Assembly (NCBI GenBank): GCA_029262055.1
Contig: JAJDAD010000019.1
Location: 1-64,000 of the forward strand
Reading direction: 5' to 3'
DNA: 64,000 nucleotides
Source of the DNA: Candidatus Zhuqueibacterota bacterium
GTDB taxonomy: Bacteria > Zhuqueibacterota > Zhuqueibacteria > Oceanimicrobiales > Oceanimicrobiaceae
Program-made: the position numbers and the translations under genes
The notes under the pieces: generated by a model
Told to the model about the DNA's origin: nothing
What the model saw: only the letters and a program-made list of their open reading frames with translations
Database searches by the model: none
Part shown: positions 35,256 to 43,774 of the stretch, one piece after another
How the letters are laid out: each line of letters starts with the position of its first letter
How positions within the stretch are numbered: the first letter of the stretch is position 1

Positions 35256-35903
35256 GTGGCTGAAGAATCGCAAAGAAAAGGCATCCTTATCGGCATCGCA
35301 GGCGGGTCCGGTTCCGGCAAGACCCTGGCAGCGGATAACATTTACGCCGAGTTAGGTTCCGACAAAGTGGTGCAACTGTGTCAGGATTCTTATTACAAAG
35401 ACCTGGGGCACTTAACGGAAAAGGAAAGGAATGCACAAAACTTTGACCACCCGGATGCCGTCGACTCAGATCTGATGACCCAACAAGTGGCGGATCTGCT
35501 GCTAGGAAAATCCATCAAGCAGCCAATCTATGATTTTGTGAGTCACACGCAAACGGACAAGTACAAACTGATCGGTCCGCATCTGATCGTCGTATTGGAG
35601 GGCATTCTGATTTTCTGTCACCCACCTCTGCGGGAAATGATGGACATCAAAGTCTTCGTTGATACGGATTCCGATATCCGTCTTTTGCGGCGCTTGCGGC
35701 GTGATATCCTCGATCGCGGCCGGTCGATGGAGTCGGTACTCACGCAGTACGAAGCCACCGTGCGGCCCATGCACCAACAGTTCGTGGAGCCATCCAAGAG
35801 ACATGCCGATTTAATCGTGCCGGAGGGAGGCTCCAACCGCGTGGCAGTGGATTTATTGAAAACAAAAATCGAAGCTATCTTGCGAGAACGAACCGAGGAA
35901 TGA
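35256..35903 (+). CDS. udk: Uridine kinase
   Basis: This 215-residue kinase phosphorylates uridine and cytidine to the monophosphates. The P-loop is GGSGSGKT near residues 15-22. The family stretches CQDSYYKDL, NFDHPDAVDSDLM and PIYDFVSHTQT, and the lid region RRLRRDILDRGRSMESVL, all match uridine kinases of the Udk type. It starts with GTG at 35256, 27 bases after cdd. It takes the uridine made by cytidine deaminase or imported by the NupC-type transporter encoded further downstream. Confidence 0.93.
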   Translation: MAEESQRKGILIGIAGGSGSGKTLAADNIYAELGSDKVVQLCQDSYYKDLGHLTEKERNAQNFDHPDAVDSDLMTQQVADLLLGKSIKQPIYDFVSHTQTDKYKLIGPHLIVVLEGILIFCHPPLREMMDIKVFVDTDSDIRLLRRLRRDILDRGRSMESVLTQYEATVRPMHQQFVEPSKRHADLIVPEGGSNRVAVDLLKTKIEAILRERTEE

Positions 35904-35930
35904 AATAATTTGTGGGACGGAGACACAGGA

Positions 35931-36497
35931 ATGCTGAACGTCGTACGTAGAGATATCGGTTGGATTGAAGTTATTGTCGGCAGCATGTTTAGCGGCAAAA
36001 CCGAAGAGATGATTCGCCGACTACGACGCGCGGAAATCGCAAAACAAAAGGTCGCCATTTTCAAGCCGCAGGTAGATGACCGCTACTCGCCCGACCATAT
36101 TGTTTCGCACAACGAGCAAAAATTCAGGTCAATTCCTCTCAAGAGCGCCGATGAGATTCTTGCGCGATCCGAAGACGCGCATTTGGTCGCCATCGATGAG
36201 GGGCAGTTTTTTGGGCCTGAGATAGTCCAGGTGTGCCAGGAGTTGGCCAATCGAGGGAAAAGGGTGATTGTAGCCGGCCTTGACCAGGATTACCGCGGCG
36301 AGCCGTTCGAACCGATGCCGCAAATAATGGCTATCGCCGAATATGTGACCAAGACCCTTGCTATTTGTGTGAAATGCGGCAACCCCGCGAACAGGACACA
36401 GAGGATTATTTCGGAAAAAGACCGTGTTCTTGTTGGCGCCACCGATATGTACGAAGCCCGCTGCCGCATTTGTTATGAACCGCCGGAGGAAACTTAG
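35931..36497 (+). CDS. tdk: Thymidine kinase (type II)
   Basis: This 188-residue enzyme phosphorylates thymidine and deoxyuridine. The P-loop is [12 protein letters not shown], and the DEGQFF motif holds the catalytic Glu. A four-Cys zinc ribbon (CVKCGN near 145 and CRICY near the C-terminus) identifies the tetrameric type II class. The ATG at 35931 is chosen because ACAGGA sits just upstream; an in-frame TTG seven codons earlier is less likely. It lies 27 bases after udk in the same operon. Confidence 0.94.
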   Translation: MLNVVRRDIGWIEVIVGSMFSGKTEEMIRRLRRAEIAKQKVAIFKPQVDDRYSPDHIVSHNEQKFRSIPLKSADEILARSEDAHLVAIDEGQFFGPEIVQVCQELANRGKRVIVAGLDQDYRGEPFEPMPQIMAIAEYVTKTLAICVKCGNPANRTQRIISEKDRVLVGATDMYEARCRICYEPPEET

Positions 36498-36591
36498 CGG
36501 CGAACTTGTCTACTTTATTTGTTGGTATTCACTTCTGAGCCGCTTCTGAGCTCGATTTAGCACAGTTTCGCAACGTACAAGGGAGGAGTCA

Positions 36592-37878
36592 ATGGAACGT
36601 CTGATCAGCGTCTTTGGATGCCTGGTGCTTCTTGGTATTGCCTGGCTTATGTCGAATAACAAGCGCAAGATAAATTACCGGACTGTTGCCTGGGGCCTCG
36701 CCATGCAGTTCGTTTTTGCGCTTATCATTCTGAAGACACCTCCTGGCAAAGCGTTTTTCTTCTATGCCCGGGCTGCCGTTCTTAAGCTCCTCAGCTTCAG
36801 CGACCTCGGCGCACAATTCCTGTTTGGCAACCTCTATCTCGCAACCGAAGACATTTCCAAAGGCCTCAATATGCCGGGCCCCTTCCAGCTCTGGGACCCA
36901 AACGTGCAGAGCTTTGTAAACATTGGGACGACATTTGCGATTCACGTCCTGCCGACCATCATCTTCTTTGCTTCCCTTATGGGCATCCTCTATCACGCCG
37001 GCATCATGCAGAAACTGGTGCAGGGCTTCGCCTGGGTGATGGCAAAATTCATGAAAACCAGTGGCGCAGAAAGCCTGTCGGTCGCTTCCAACATATTTGT
37101 CGGACAAACCGAGTCGCCATTGGTGGTTAAACCGTTCATCGACAAGATGACTTCGTCAGAACTCATGACGATCATGTGTGGCGGGTTTGCAACGATTGCC
37201 GGCAGCGTGATGGCAGCCTACGTGCGTTTTGGTGCGGACGCAGGCCACCTGATGGCAGCAAGCGTCATGTCGGCGCCCGCAGCAATCGTGATGGCCAAGA
37301 TCATTTTTCCTGAAACCGAAGAAGCGGAAACCGCCGGCGGCGCAGATGTCCATATTGAAAAAACATCTGTGAATCTGGTGGATGCCGCGGCCAACGGCGC
37401 GGCCGATGGTCTCAAACTCGCGCTGAACGTCGGGGCGATGCTGCTGGCGTTTTACGCGCTCATTCACCTGTTAGACTATGGTTTTATTAAAGTCTTTTCC
37501 CTTTTTGGTGTGCAAGACTTTGGTCTTAAGACCATTCTCGGGTATGCCTTTGCGCCGCTGGCTCTCGTGATGGGCGTGGAGACCGCGGACGTTCTCAATT
37601 TTGGTTATCTGCTCGGAACCAAAGTGGCCTTGAATGAATTCGTTGCTTTCGTGCAGCTTGGCCAGTTGCAGGACACTCTGTCGCCACGGTCATTCATTAT
37701 CGGCACGTATGCGCTGTGCGGATTTGCAAACTTCAGCTCCATCGCCATTCAGATCGGTGGCATCGGCTCCATCGCTCCCGGACGAAAACATGATCTGGCG
37801 CGGCTTGGGGTGAAGGCAATGTTCGGGGGGGCGCTCGCCTCGTGGCTTACGGCTACGATAGCCGGAATATTGATTTAA
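36592..37878 (+). CDS. nupC: Concentrative nucleoside transporter, NupC/CNT family
   Basis: This 428-residue inner-membrane protein imports nucleosides using an ion gradient. It has the CNT-family layout: three N-terminal helices, a gate/nucleoside-recognition region with VFVGQTESPL-type sequence (here NIFVGQTESPLVVKP), MTSSELMTIMCGGFATIAGS and a C-terminal NFSSIAIQIGGIGSIAPG. The start follows GGGAGGAGTCA. It is the last gene of the salvage set and supplies substrates to Cdd, Udk and Tdk. Its 3' end overlaps the convergent glycosyltransferase gene by 26 bases. Confidence 0.93.
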   Translation: MERLISVFGCLVLLGIAWLMSNNKRKINYRTVAWGLAMQFVFALIILKTPPGKAFFFYARAAVLKLLSFSDLGAQFLFGNLYLATEDISKGLNMPGPFQLWDPNVQSFVNIGTTFAIHVLPTIIFFASLMGILYHAGIMQKLVQGFAWVMAKFMKTSGAESLSVASNIFVGQTESPLVVKPFIDKMTSSELMTIMCGGFATIAGSVMAAYVRFGADAGHLMAASVMSAPAAIVMAKIIFPETEEAETAGGADVHIEKTSVNLVDAAANGAADGLKLALNVGAMLLAFYALIHLLDYGFIKVFSLFGVQDFGLKTILGYAFAPLALVMGVETADVLNFGYLLGTKVALNEFVAFVQLGQLQDTLSPRSFIIGTYALCGFANFSSIAIQIGGIGSIAPGRKHDLARLGVKAMFGGALASWLTATIAGILI

Positions 37879-39400
37879 CCGGACCCCAGCTAGCTCTCCG
37901 GCGCAGAGCGTCATAGAGCAGAAGCGTGTAAAATGGCAGGTACTCTACCAACCTGACCCAGGTAGACTCCTGCCATACTCCGGTCTGGGAATAGTCGACC
38001 AAAATCCAATACGAAAGTCCGCTCAGTCCCGTCAGAAGAAGCCAGGCTCGATTGGGGACCACTACCAGGAAAGGCACCAGCCATGCCAGGTACCACGGGT
38101 GCACGGTGGGATTCAGGAGAATGAAGGTCCCCAAGAGAATTATCCCCGCTTTGAAGTACCATATTTTGCCGTACACCTGCAGGTCTTTCTTGAAACGGAC
38201 GGCAAAGTAAAGTAACACACCCGCAAACAGAATCACAATCAACCCCTTTGCGAAGATAAGACTGAGGTTCGGGTCACGCGTGCCCCAGTCAGGCACTAAT
38301 CCCAGAGTGCCGCTCCAAGCCACAGATGTCTCGGCAAACCACTGGCTCGCGAGAAGTGGCTTGATGCCGGCATCTACGACCGAAAACAATGAGTTGTTGA
38401 AAGCCCATTTGTCCGAATAAACCAGCAGACCGGAGAACAGCCCGGTCCCAATTTCCACATACGGCAAGTAGAGCAATGCCGACAGAATAAGAAAAACCAG
38501 CGGCACGACCATCTTACCCTCTTTGCGCGCAAGAGTCAGAATTGGCAGAAGGAGGAGTGTCACAAATTTGGTCAAGAACGAAAATCCCAAAGCAACCGTT
38601 GACCAAACCGACCTTGCGCTCACAAGCAGCGCCAGGGCAAGCACAAGAAACAAAATACCGATGATGTCAAAATGTCCGCTATGGGAAAATTCCATCACTA
38701 TCAATGGATTCCACGTATATATCAGCAAGCGGTTGGGACTCAGGGCGAGTCTTCGCAGAATAAAAAAGAGCATCACAATCGTCAGCAGGTCGAGCACCAG
38801 CAAGCCGGCCTTGAAGCCCGTCACGGTTCCGCTTAACCTGTACAGCACCGAGAAAACGAACTGACTCACCGGTGGATAGACCGTTGCAATCTCTTTGTGG
38901 TTTATGAACGGATAAATCTCCGAGTCCCGCAGTGACGCGAGTTCTTCCGCCTCCGGCGCAAACTCAAAAGGATTAAAACCGTTGCTGGAAACTTTGCCGT
39001 CCCAAATGTAACGATAGATATCGTCCGACAGAGAGGGTGTGCTGGACAGCAGTGTGATTCTGAAGAGTACGCCAAAAACAAGACCGACCACCAGAACTTC
39101 CTTCCTGGTCAGATACTCCCTGATTCTCCTTTGTGACACAAACTCGCCCAACCAGGCGAAAGGCTTACGGAGCGAACCAGTTTGGGTGGTGCGACGGTTC
39201 CGGTCGTAGGTAAAGAGAAAAATGACTGCCACGCAGTAGACAAGAAAAAGAGCGGCATAGCAGAGGAGATAGAGCGGGATTTGCGTTCTCAGGTCACCGA
39301 GCGCGGCAATCGTCAGGTAGAGGAATTCAGAAATAAGCGCCAAGCCCAATAGAATCTGGAGGTTGGCGCTGTGCGTAGTAGAAAGATTAGATATTTTCAT
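37853..39400 (-). CDS. Polytopic GT-C glycosyltransferase, GT87/mannosyltransferase-like
   Basis: This 515-residue protein has about ten or more membrane segments. The first extracytoplasmic loop carries SLSDDIYRYIWDGKV, whose acidic pair is the catalytic feature of GT-C glycosyltransferases using polyprenyl-phosphate sugars. NGFNPFEFAPEAEEL and INHKEIATVYPP follow, as in DUF2029/GT87 mannosyltransferase-like proteins. It probably adds a sugar from a lipid carrier to an envelope glycan or protein in the periplasm. The acceptor is unknown. It is a single gene that converges with nupC. Confidence 0.8.
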   Translation of the reverse strand: MKISNLSTTHSANLQILLGLALISEFLYLTIAALGDLRTQIPLYLLCYAALFLVYCVAVIFLFTYDRNRRTTQTGSLRKPFAWLGEFVSQRRIREYLTRKEVLVVGLVFGVLFRITLLSSTPSLSDDIYRYIWDGKVSSNGFNPFEFAPEAEELASLRDSEIYPFINHKEIATVYPPVSQFVFSVLYRLSGTVTGFKAGLLVLDLLTIVMLFFILRRLALSPNRLLIYTWNPLIVMEFSHSGHFDIIGILFLVLALALLVSARSVWSTVALGFSFLTKFVTLLLLPILTLARKEGKMVVPLVFLILSALLYLPYVEIGTGLFSGLLVYSDKWAFNNSLFSVVDAGIKPLLASQWFAETSVAWSGTLGLVPDWGTRDPNLSLIFAKGLIVILFAGVLLYFAVRFKKDLQVYGKIWYFKAGIILLGTFILLNPTVHPWYLAWLVPFLVVVPNRAWLLLTGLSGLSYWILVDYSQTGVWQESTWVRLVEYLPFYTLLLYDALRRRASWGPVKSIFRLS

Positions 39401-39527
39401 TGCCGGAAAACTTAGACAATCGACTTCAAAAGATCAAACAACAATATTTTAACGTAAAGGGTTGCCGGGCCTATTCCGATAATTCAAGCAAAATACTCTT
39501 GTATCATCACTACCTGGTTCAAACTCC

Positions 39528-40178
39528 ATGAAGAAACCCATCACTGACAAGGACGGCCAGTCCAGTCTGACCAGACTGCGCATGGCCAGAGTTATTGCCT
39601 CGGCTATCGACTCCCTGGAGCAGAATTTTCGCGCTCGCAATGTCAAACTCAAACACCGCCGACCAAGGTCGATTCACTTTGTGTTTTCGGATAGGGGAAA
39701 GCTGATTCAGGTTGTTCGTAATCTTTTGCAGCACGCACTTGACTTCACCGGCAACGGCGGTGAAATTCGAATCAGCGAAAGCAAACTGAATGGCCGCCGG
39801 CGCGCCGACAAAACCAGTCTAACCAAGATCAGTATCACTGTCGGCGGCAAAGGCGTCTCCGAGGATATGCTCAACGTTATCAGTCACAAATTTCAACAAA
39901 TAGGCGAGAGACTGGTCGATTCGGGCAACAATCCCGACGATCTTAAACTGTCCCTCTGTCGGGAATTTATCCGTGAGGCTGGTGGTAATATCTGGGTGAA
40001 GAACGAGCCGGGCAAGAGCCTTACCTTCAACTTTACCCTTCCCCTAATTAAAGAAATCCAGCTAAAAAGCAACGAACACTGCACGGCAACTCCCGAGGTT
40101 CGGGTGGTTGAAACCGCCGTAAATACTACGGACAGTCCCGAGCTTCAGGTCAGCAATGAGCAGACGCCTGGTGTTTGA
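39528..40178 (+). CDS. Stand-alone histidine-kinase-type ATPase domain, degenerate
   Basis: This 216-residue soluble protein consists of little more than a HATPase_c fold. The N box is LIQVVRNLLQHALDFT, with Asn in the expected position. The G1 box, normally D-x-G-x-G, reads VGGKGVSEDML, so the acidic residue that contacts adenine is replaced by Gly. The G2-like region GGNIWVKNEPGKSLTFNFTLP is close to normal. No phospho-accepting His domain, sensor or membrane segment is present. It may be a degenerate kinase fragment, an anti-sigma-like binding protein or a scaffold. It starts with ATG at 39528 and converges with dinB. Confidence 0.7.
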   Translation: MKKPITDKDGQSSLTRLRMARVIASAIDSLEQNFRARNVKLKHRRPRSIHFVFSDRGKLIQVVRNLLQHALDFTGNGGEIRISESKLNGRRRADKTSLTKISITVGGKGVSEDMLNVISHKFQQIGERLVDSGNNPDDLKLSLCREFIREAGGNIWVKNEPGKSLTFNFTLPLIKEIQLKSNEHCTATPEVRVVETAVNTTDSPELQVSNEQTPGV

Positions 40179-40201
40179 CCTTTCCTTGCGTTACGTTTGG
40201 C

Positions 40202-41443
40202 TCACTGTGTAAGCGCCGGGGCGTGCAGAACGTATCCACTCTTTTCCATGCGATAGTGTTTTTGTAAATTCACCAGGCTGGCCGGTAGCACCGCAGTAAA
40301 CCCGAAGCGCTGCCGGATTTCGTCGATTGTCGACTCCAGTGCCTCGCGCCGGGACTGTTCGGTAAATAACTCCCCCTGCCAGTCCTTCCGGTCAATTTTT
40401 GAAACGGTCAGACCGACGCGCCGCACTCGTAAGCGCCGGAAAGGCGTCTCATCCACCAGTTGTGAAACCAGCCTGAAAATAACGTCCGTGCAGTCGGTCG
40501 CCTCAGCCAGGCTACGCGCCTTGACGTAACGTTTGTGATCGGAGTAATCGACCTTGACTGAGACCGTTTGTCCGGTTAAACCCTGTTCGCGCAGCTTTTT
40601 ACCGAGACGCTCTGTCAGGTAGTGCAGGACCTCAAACACCAGATCCAAATCGCTGACATCTTCCTCGAAGCCGGTTTCCCGGCTGATCTGCTTTGGCAGG
40701 ATGCGCTGCTTTACCTCGCGACCATCGATGCTATTCGCCAACTCCCAGAACTTCTTGCCATTCATGCCAAAGTGCTGCATCAGAACCATTCTGGGGACTG
40801 ACCGCAGATCGCCAATGGTGAAAACGCCGATCTGGTGCAACTTCTCTTTGGCCATCCTGCCGATTCCGGGTAGCTCTTCCACCGGCAACGGATGCAGAAA
40901 CTCCAACTCGGTCCCTGAACGGACATAGGTAATCCCGTTCGGTTTGTTCTGGCCGGAGGCAAGCCGGGCGAGCAATTTCGTAGTCCCGATGCCGCACGAG
41001 ACCGTCATATTTACCGCTGCAGCGACCTGCTTTTGAATCTCCCGGGAAATCTCGACCAACGATTTTTCATGCAGGCTCAACGTACCGGTCAAATCCAGAT
41101 AGGCGTCATCGAGTGAAGTCAACTCCACGAGCGGCGTATACTGATAATAGATATTCTGTAAAACCGTGGAAACGGCCTTGTAATGTTCAAAATTACCTTT
41201 GAGGAAAGTAGCATCAGGCACGAGCTTTTTGGCCTGTTTGAGCGGCATGCCGGTGCGTACGCCTTTCTTGCGGGCATCGTAGCTGGCCGTATGCACGACG
41301 CCCCGCTGATTTTCAGTGCCCCCGACGATAACCGGGTTTTTGCGTAACAGCGGCACAAACCCCTGCTCTACAGAAGCAAAAAATGCATCGGCGTCGATGT
41401 GGATGATATGACGGAGTGAGGAACTCAAATGTTGAACATGCAC
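40202..41443 (-). CDS. dinB: DNA polymerase IV (Y family)
   Basis: This 413-residue translesion polymerase is recognised by HIIHIDADAFFASVEQ at the start (first catalytic Asp), the SLDDAYLDLTG motif (second acidic cluster) and a helix-hairpin-helix region near LPGIGRMAKEKL. A little-finger domain follows. The start used is GTG at 41443; a typical DinB start (MRHIIHID) would fall about ten codons in, where no ATG exists, so a TTG at the sixth codon is an alternative. It ends the lexA-led minus-strand set, 38 bases after the 58-residue gene, and should be induced by DNA damage. Confidence 0.93.
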   Translation of the reverse strand: MHVQHLSSSLRHIIHIDADAFFASVEQGFVPLLRKNPVIVGGTENQRGVVHTASYDARKKGVRTGMPLKQAKKLVPDATFLKGNFEHYKAVSTVLQNIYYQYTPLVELTSLDDAYLDLTGTLSLHEKSLVEISREIQKQVAAAVNMTVSCGIGTTKLLARLASGQNKPNGITYVRSGTELEFLHPLPVEELPGIGRMAKEKLHQIGVFTIGDLRSVPRMVLMQHFGMNGKKFWELANSIDGREVKQRILPKQISRETGFEEDVSDLDLVFEVLHYLTERLGKKLREQGLTGQTVSVKVDYSDHKRYVKARSLAEATDCTDVIFRLVSQLVDETPFRRLRVRRVGLTVSKIDRKDWQGELFTEQSRREALESTIDEIRQRFGFTAVLPASLVNLQKHYRMEKSGYVLHAPALTQ

Positions 41444-41481
41444 AGGAGGTCAATAATTTGATGTCTGTTACCTATAAATTT

Positions 41482-41658
41482 TTATCGAATACCTATGTCC
41501 CGCAAAACCGAGCTTATCGAATCAAACCAGGCGATATAATCCGGGAGCCGTGTTTCAACAAGCTTTACTTCAAAGTCGGTAAGATTTCTCCCCAGTTCTT
41601 CTGTGGCCACGCTCTGCAAATCGTCGACATCAAGTGAGTAGATTGTTTTCTTATCCAT
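41482..41658 (-). CDS. 58-residue small protein in the lexA-dinB set
   Basis: The ATG at 41658 follows CCCGGAGAAA, a good ribosome binding site. The product contains SLDVDDLQSVATEELGRNLT, then DFEVKLVETRLPDYIAWFD. I recall small proteins of this D-D-x-Q-x-V-x-x-EELGR-x-L-T type in several bacteria, but know no function. No membrane segment is present; it is probably a two- or three-helix protein. Its position between the DUF6504-like gene and dinB, all on one strand, suggests SOS coregulation. Confidence 0.72.
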   Translation of the reverse strand: MDKKTIYSLDVDDLQSVATEELGRNLTDFEVKLVETRLPDYIAWFDSISSVLRDIGIR

Positions 41659-41816
41659 TTTCTCCGGGTGTTGGGGATGTAAACGACCCTGTTGCCATTT
41701 CCCTCCCGATGGCTCTAAATGGTACCGGTTATCCAGGTTTTGATGCAACCCGGTCGCGAGGTGGCCCAAAGTTTTTTAAAATCGTATTTCGCAGAGCATG
41801 AAAAGGTTAAGGTTAA

Positions 41817-42071
41817 TCACCCTTCCAAATATACCCGCGCCAATTGCCAGTTAAAATCAGCGGTATCAAAGGTAAGCTCAAAGCAGTCGGGGGCGTTTGC
41901 CGAAACTGAAAAATGGTACTTACGGCTCAAACCATCCTGGACAGACCAGAACCCATTCACTTTTTTAATCCTATATACCTGTCCCTTCCATCTGAATCGC
42001 AGGGGGTGGAGCTTGCCCTGTTCAAAAAATGTGATAACTGCTATCGGCTCGTCAATTTCTTCATAGGACAT
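41817..42071 (-). CDS. DUF6504-like small protein
   Basis: This 84-residue basic/aromatic beta-rich protein begins with EEIDEPIAVITFFEQGKLHP, then LRFRWKGQVYRIKKVNGFW, and ends with FNWQLARVYLEG. This pattern, with a central F-x-W-x-G-x-x-Y-x-[IV] strand and a C-terminal W-x-L-x-R-V-Y, is that of the DUF6504 family. That family often lies beside error-prone polymerase or lexA genes. Here it starts only 3 bases after the lexA stop, so it is translated with lexA. Its biochemical role is not known. Confidence 0.75.
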   Translation of the reverse strand: MSYEEIDEPIAVITFFEQGKLHPLRFRWKGQVYRIKKVNGFWSVQDGLSRKYHFSVSANAPDCFELTFDTADFNWQLARVYLEG

Positions 42072-42074
42072 TTT

Positions 42075-42698
42075 TCAATTTACAGAGTCGCGAATGAGCG
42101 CCACCACTTTGCCCTGGATCGACCACTCTTCGTTGGGGCGGATCTCCGGGTATTTTGGATTCTCCGGCTTCAGGTAGCGCTGCCCTCCTTCAACCATAAA
42201 TCGTTTGACCGTTGTTTCATTGCCGATCAGAGCTACGACAATGTCGCCGTTATTGGCCAGATTGGTAGAATGGACTACCACTAAATCATCCTCCAGAATG
42301 CCCGCATTTACCATGCTGTCCCCCTGGACCTTCAGCGCAAAATAATCGCCCCGGCGCGGGAGCAACTCTTTCGGAACGGTCAGGTAGCGCTCCACATTTT
42401 CTTCTGCCAGCAGAGGCGAGCCGGCCGGAACCGAACCGACCAGGGGCAGACGGTTGGTACCGGGACCCTCTAAAAATCCGAGGGAATCCAGAATACGGAT
42501 TCCACGGGCGGCCCCGCCTTCGCGTTTACCAATGTAGCCCTTTCGCTCGAGGGCGTTGAGGTGTTTCAGGACAGCGTTTTTGGAAGCGACCCCCAGTTCG
42601 TCTGCAAGCTCTTGCAAAGTTGGGGGAAAACCGGCTTCGTTGACTTTCTGTGCGATGAGCCGCAGAACATTTTTTTGTTTGTCTGTCAATGGCCTCAT
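42075..42698 (-). CDS. lexA: LexA repressor
   Basis: This 207-residue SOS repressor has an N-terminal winged helix, with PPTLQELADELGVASKNAVL as the recognition region, and a C-terminal S24-type autoprotease. The self-cleavage bond is Ala92-Gly93 in SVPAGSP; the nucleophile is S128 in QGDSMVNAGI and the general base is K165 in ETTVKRF. All three elements are intact. The ATG at 42698 follows AACGAGGTAAAA, and the open frame upstream of it is promoter sequence. It heads a minus-strand operon with the DUF6504-like gene, the 58-residue gene and dinB, and probably represses its own promoter. Confidence 0.95.
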   Translation of the reverse strand: MRPLTDKQKNVLRLIAQKVNEAGFPPTLQELADELGVASKNAVLKHLNALERKGYIGKREGGAARGIRILDSLGFLEGPGTNRLPLVGSVPAGSPLLAEENVERYLTVPKELLPRRGDYFALKVQGDSMVNAGILEDDLVVVHSTNLANNGDIVVALIGNETTVKRFMVEGGQRYLKPENPKYPEIRPNEEWSIQGKVVALIRDSVN

Positions 42699-42730
42699 TT
42701 TTACCTCGTTCTGTTTTAAACAAAACAAAC

Positions 42731-42765
42731 GGTGAACATATTTAAGATGTGATTTAATGTACACC
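42731..42765 (-). promoter_or_regulatory. Candidate LexA operator upstream of lexA
   Basis: GGTGAACAT (42731-42739) and ATGTACACC (42757-42765) form an inverted repeat matching at eight of nine positions, with a 17-base spacer. It abuts the -10 box of the lexA promoter and covers the expected transcription start. A second short palindrome, TGTTTTAAACA (42712-42722), lies between it and the start codon. It matches neither the E. coli nor the Bacillus SOS box exactly. Confidence 0.45.
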
Positions 42766-42794
42766 ATTATAGCCAGCCGACAACTGAAAGTCAA
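42766..42794 (-). promoter_or_regulatory. Strong promoter of the lexA operon
   Basis: Read on the minus strand, TTGACT (42794-42789) is followed by a 17-base spacer and a perfect TATAAT (42771-42766). The lexA start codon lies about 70 bases downstream. This is the best sigma-70-type match in the window. Confidence 0.75.
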
Positions 42795-42933
42795 GAACTA
42801 AAATCCTTTTTCTACAGAACCTGAGGCTTGGGGGGCAAGAGCGCTAAATGAAAAGCTGTGCGTAACGATGCAGTTTCAGGAATAAAGCAGTGGGCTGACC
42901 ACCTGTCTTAGAGGACGGCCCTGACAGTGGGTC

Positions 42934-43569
42934 TTAAAGAAAATTGTACGCTAAACCGATGTTCAGACGCATCTGACGCCTGCCGGCTTCGCTGAGGTTT
43001 ATCATCGACATGCCGAAATGAAGCTCAGCATGATCAAGCAACTCCATATGCGTATCCAATCCCACCCAGGTTTCGCGGCTAAGATTGCGCATGACATAAA
43101 CACCAAATGATGCGTTCAGCGGTGAAAAGGTATCTGTCGCAAAAAAACGTAATCCGACGCCGATATCCCGCCCGCTATTCAGGACTTGATCCACGGTAAC
43201 GGTAAAGTGGGTCAATTCCGATGCCAGCAAGAAGCTAATAATCCCCAACTGGTTGAAGACATAGTCGTAAGTGCCCCATCCTTCGCGATAGCCGTCTTCG
43301 TACTCTTTTAATAATCCGATACCGCTGGCTAGAATGCCAGCCAGGACTTTCGGGTGTTTCACTTCGGTATTTCGAATTGCCTGGTGTAGCGCCAGGGCGA
43401 GAATACCACTGCCGACGAAGTGCTGCGAATTTGTAAAATCCAACGCATCGTTTTGTCGTATCTTGAACCCGCCTGAGCGCGGTTCTTTGAACAAGAAATT
43501 CTGTGCATGCGCAGTCTGACAAAAAACCGGGAACAGCAAAAGTCCTATAAATAGGGGGTATCTTTTCAT
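42934..43569 (-). CDS. YfiM/DUF2279-like envelope protein
   Basis: This 211-residue protein has a cleavable signal peptide ending CQTAHAQ. The body contains DFTNSQHFVGSGILALALHQ, then GIGLLKEYEDGYREGWGTYDYVFNQLG. This matches the YfiM/DUF2279 pattern of a conserved His, a KE-x-x-D helix and a later D-x-x-x-N-x-x-G. The C-terminal third is beta-rich and ends in aromatic LNIGLAYNFL, as in outer-membrane strands. The ATG at 43569 follows GAGGAG and excludes a longer open frame whose first 59 codons cover a terminator-like hairpin. The function is unknown. Confidence 0.75.
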   Translation of the reverse strand: MKRYPLFIGLLLFPVFCQTAHAQNFLFKEPRSGGFKIRQNDALDFTNSQHFVGSGILALALHQAIRNTEVKHPKVLAGILASGIGLLKEYEDGYREGWGTYDYVFNQLGIISFLLASELTHFTVTVDQVLNSGRDIGVGLRFFATDTFSPLNASFGVYVMRNLSRETWVGLDTHMELLDHAELHFGMSMINLSEAGRRQMRLNIGLAYNFL

Positions 43570-43593
43570 CAACCAACTCCTCAGTGCCTGTCC

Positions 43594-43635
43594 TAAAACA
43601 AAAAGGGATCTTGAGCCTACTGGTTCAAAATCCCT
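43594..43635 (-). terminator. Terminator-like hairpin in the leader of the YfiM-like gene
   Basis: On the minus strand, 43635-43622 pairs with 43617-43604 (14 bp with one mismatch and one G-U) around the loop AGTA, followed by TTTTTGTTTT. It lies about 25 bases before the start codon of the YfiM-like gene. No minus-strand gene lies upstream that it could terminate, so it may be an attenuator. Confidence 0.6.
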
Positions 43636-43774
43636 GAGCCGAGTGTATTTTTTTGTAGCGTTTCTGAAACAAAAGTTATCTTCTAGACCCGCCTTTTGGC
43701 GAATTGAATTGCAGAAATCAGGTGAGATCGCTAAGTTAGCTGGCAATTTATTTCAGATTGAGGAAGGATAAAGA

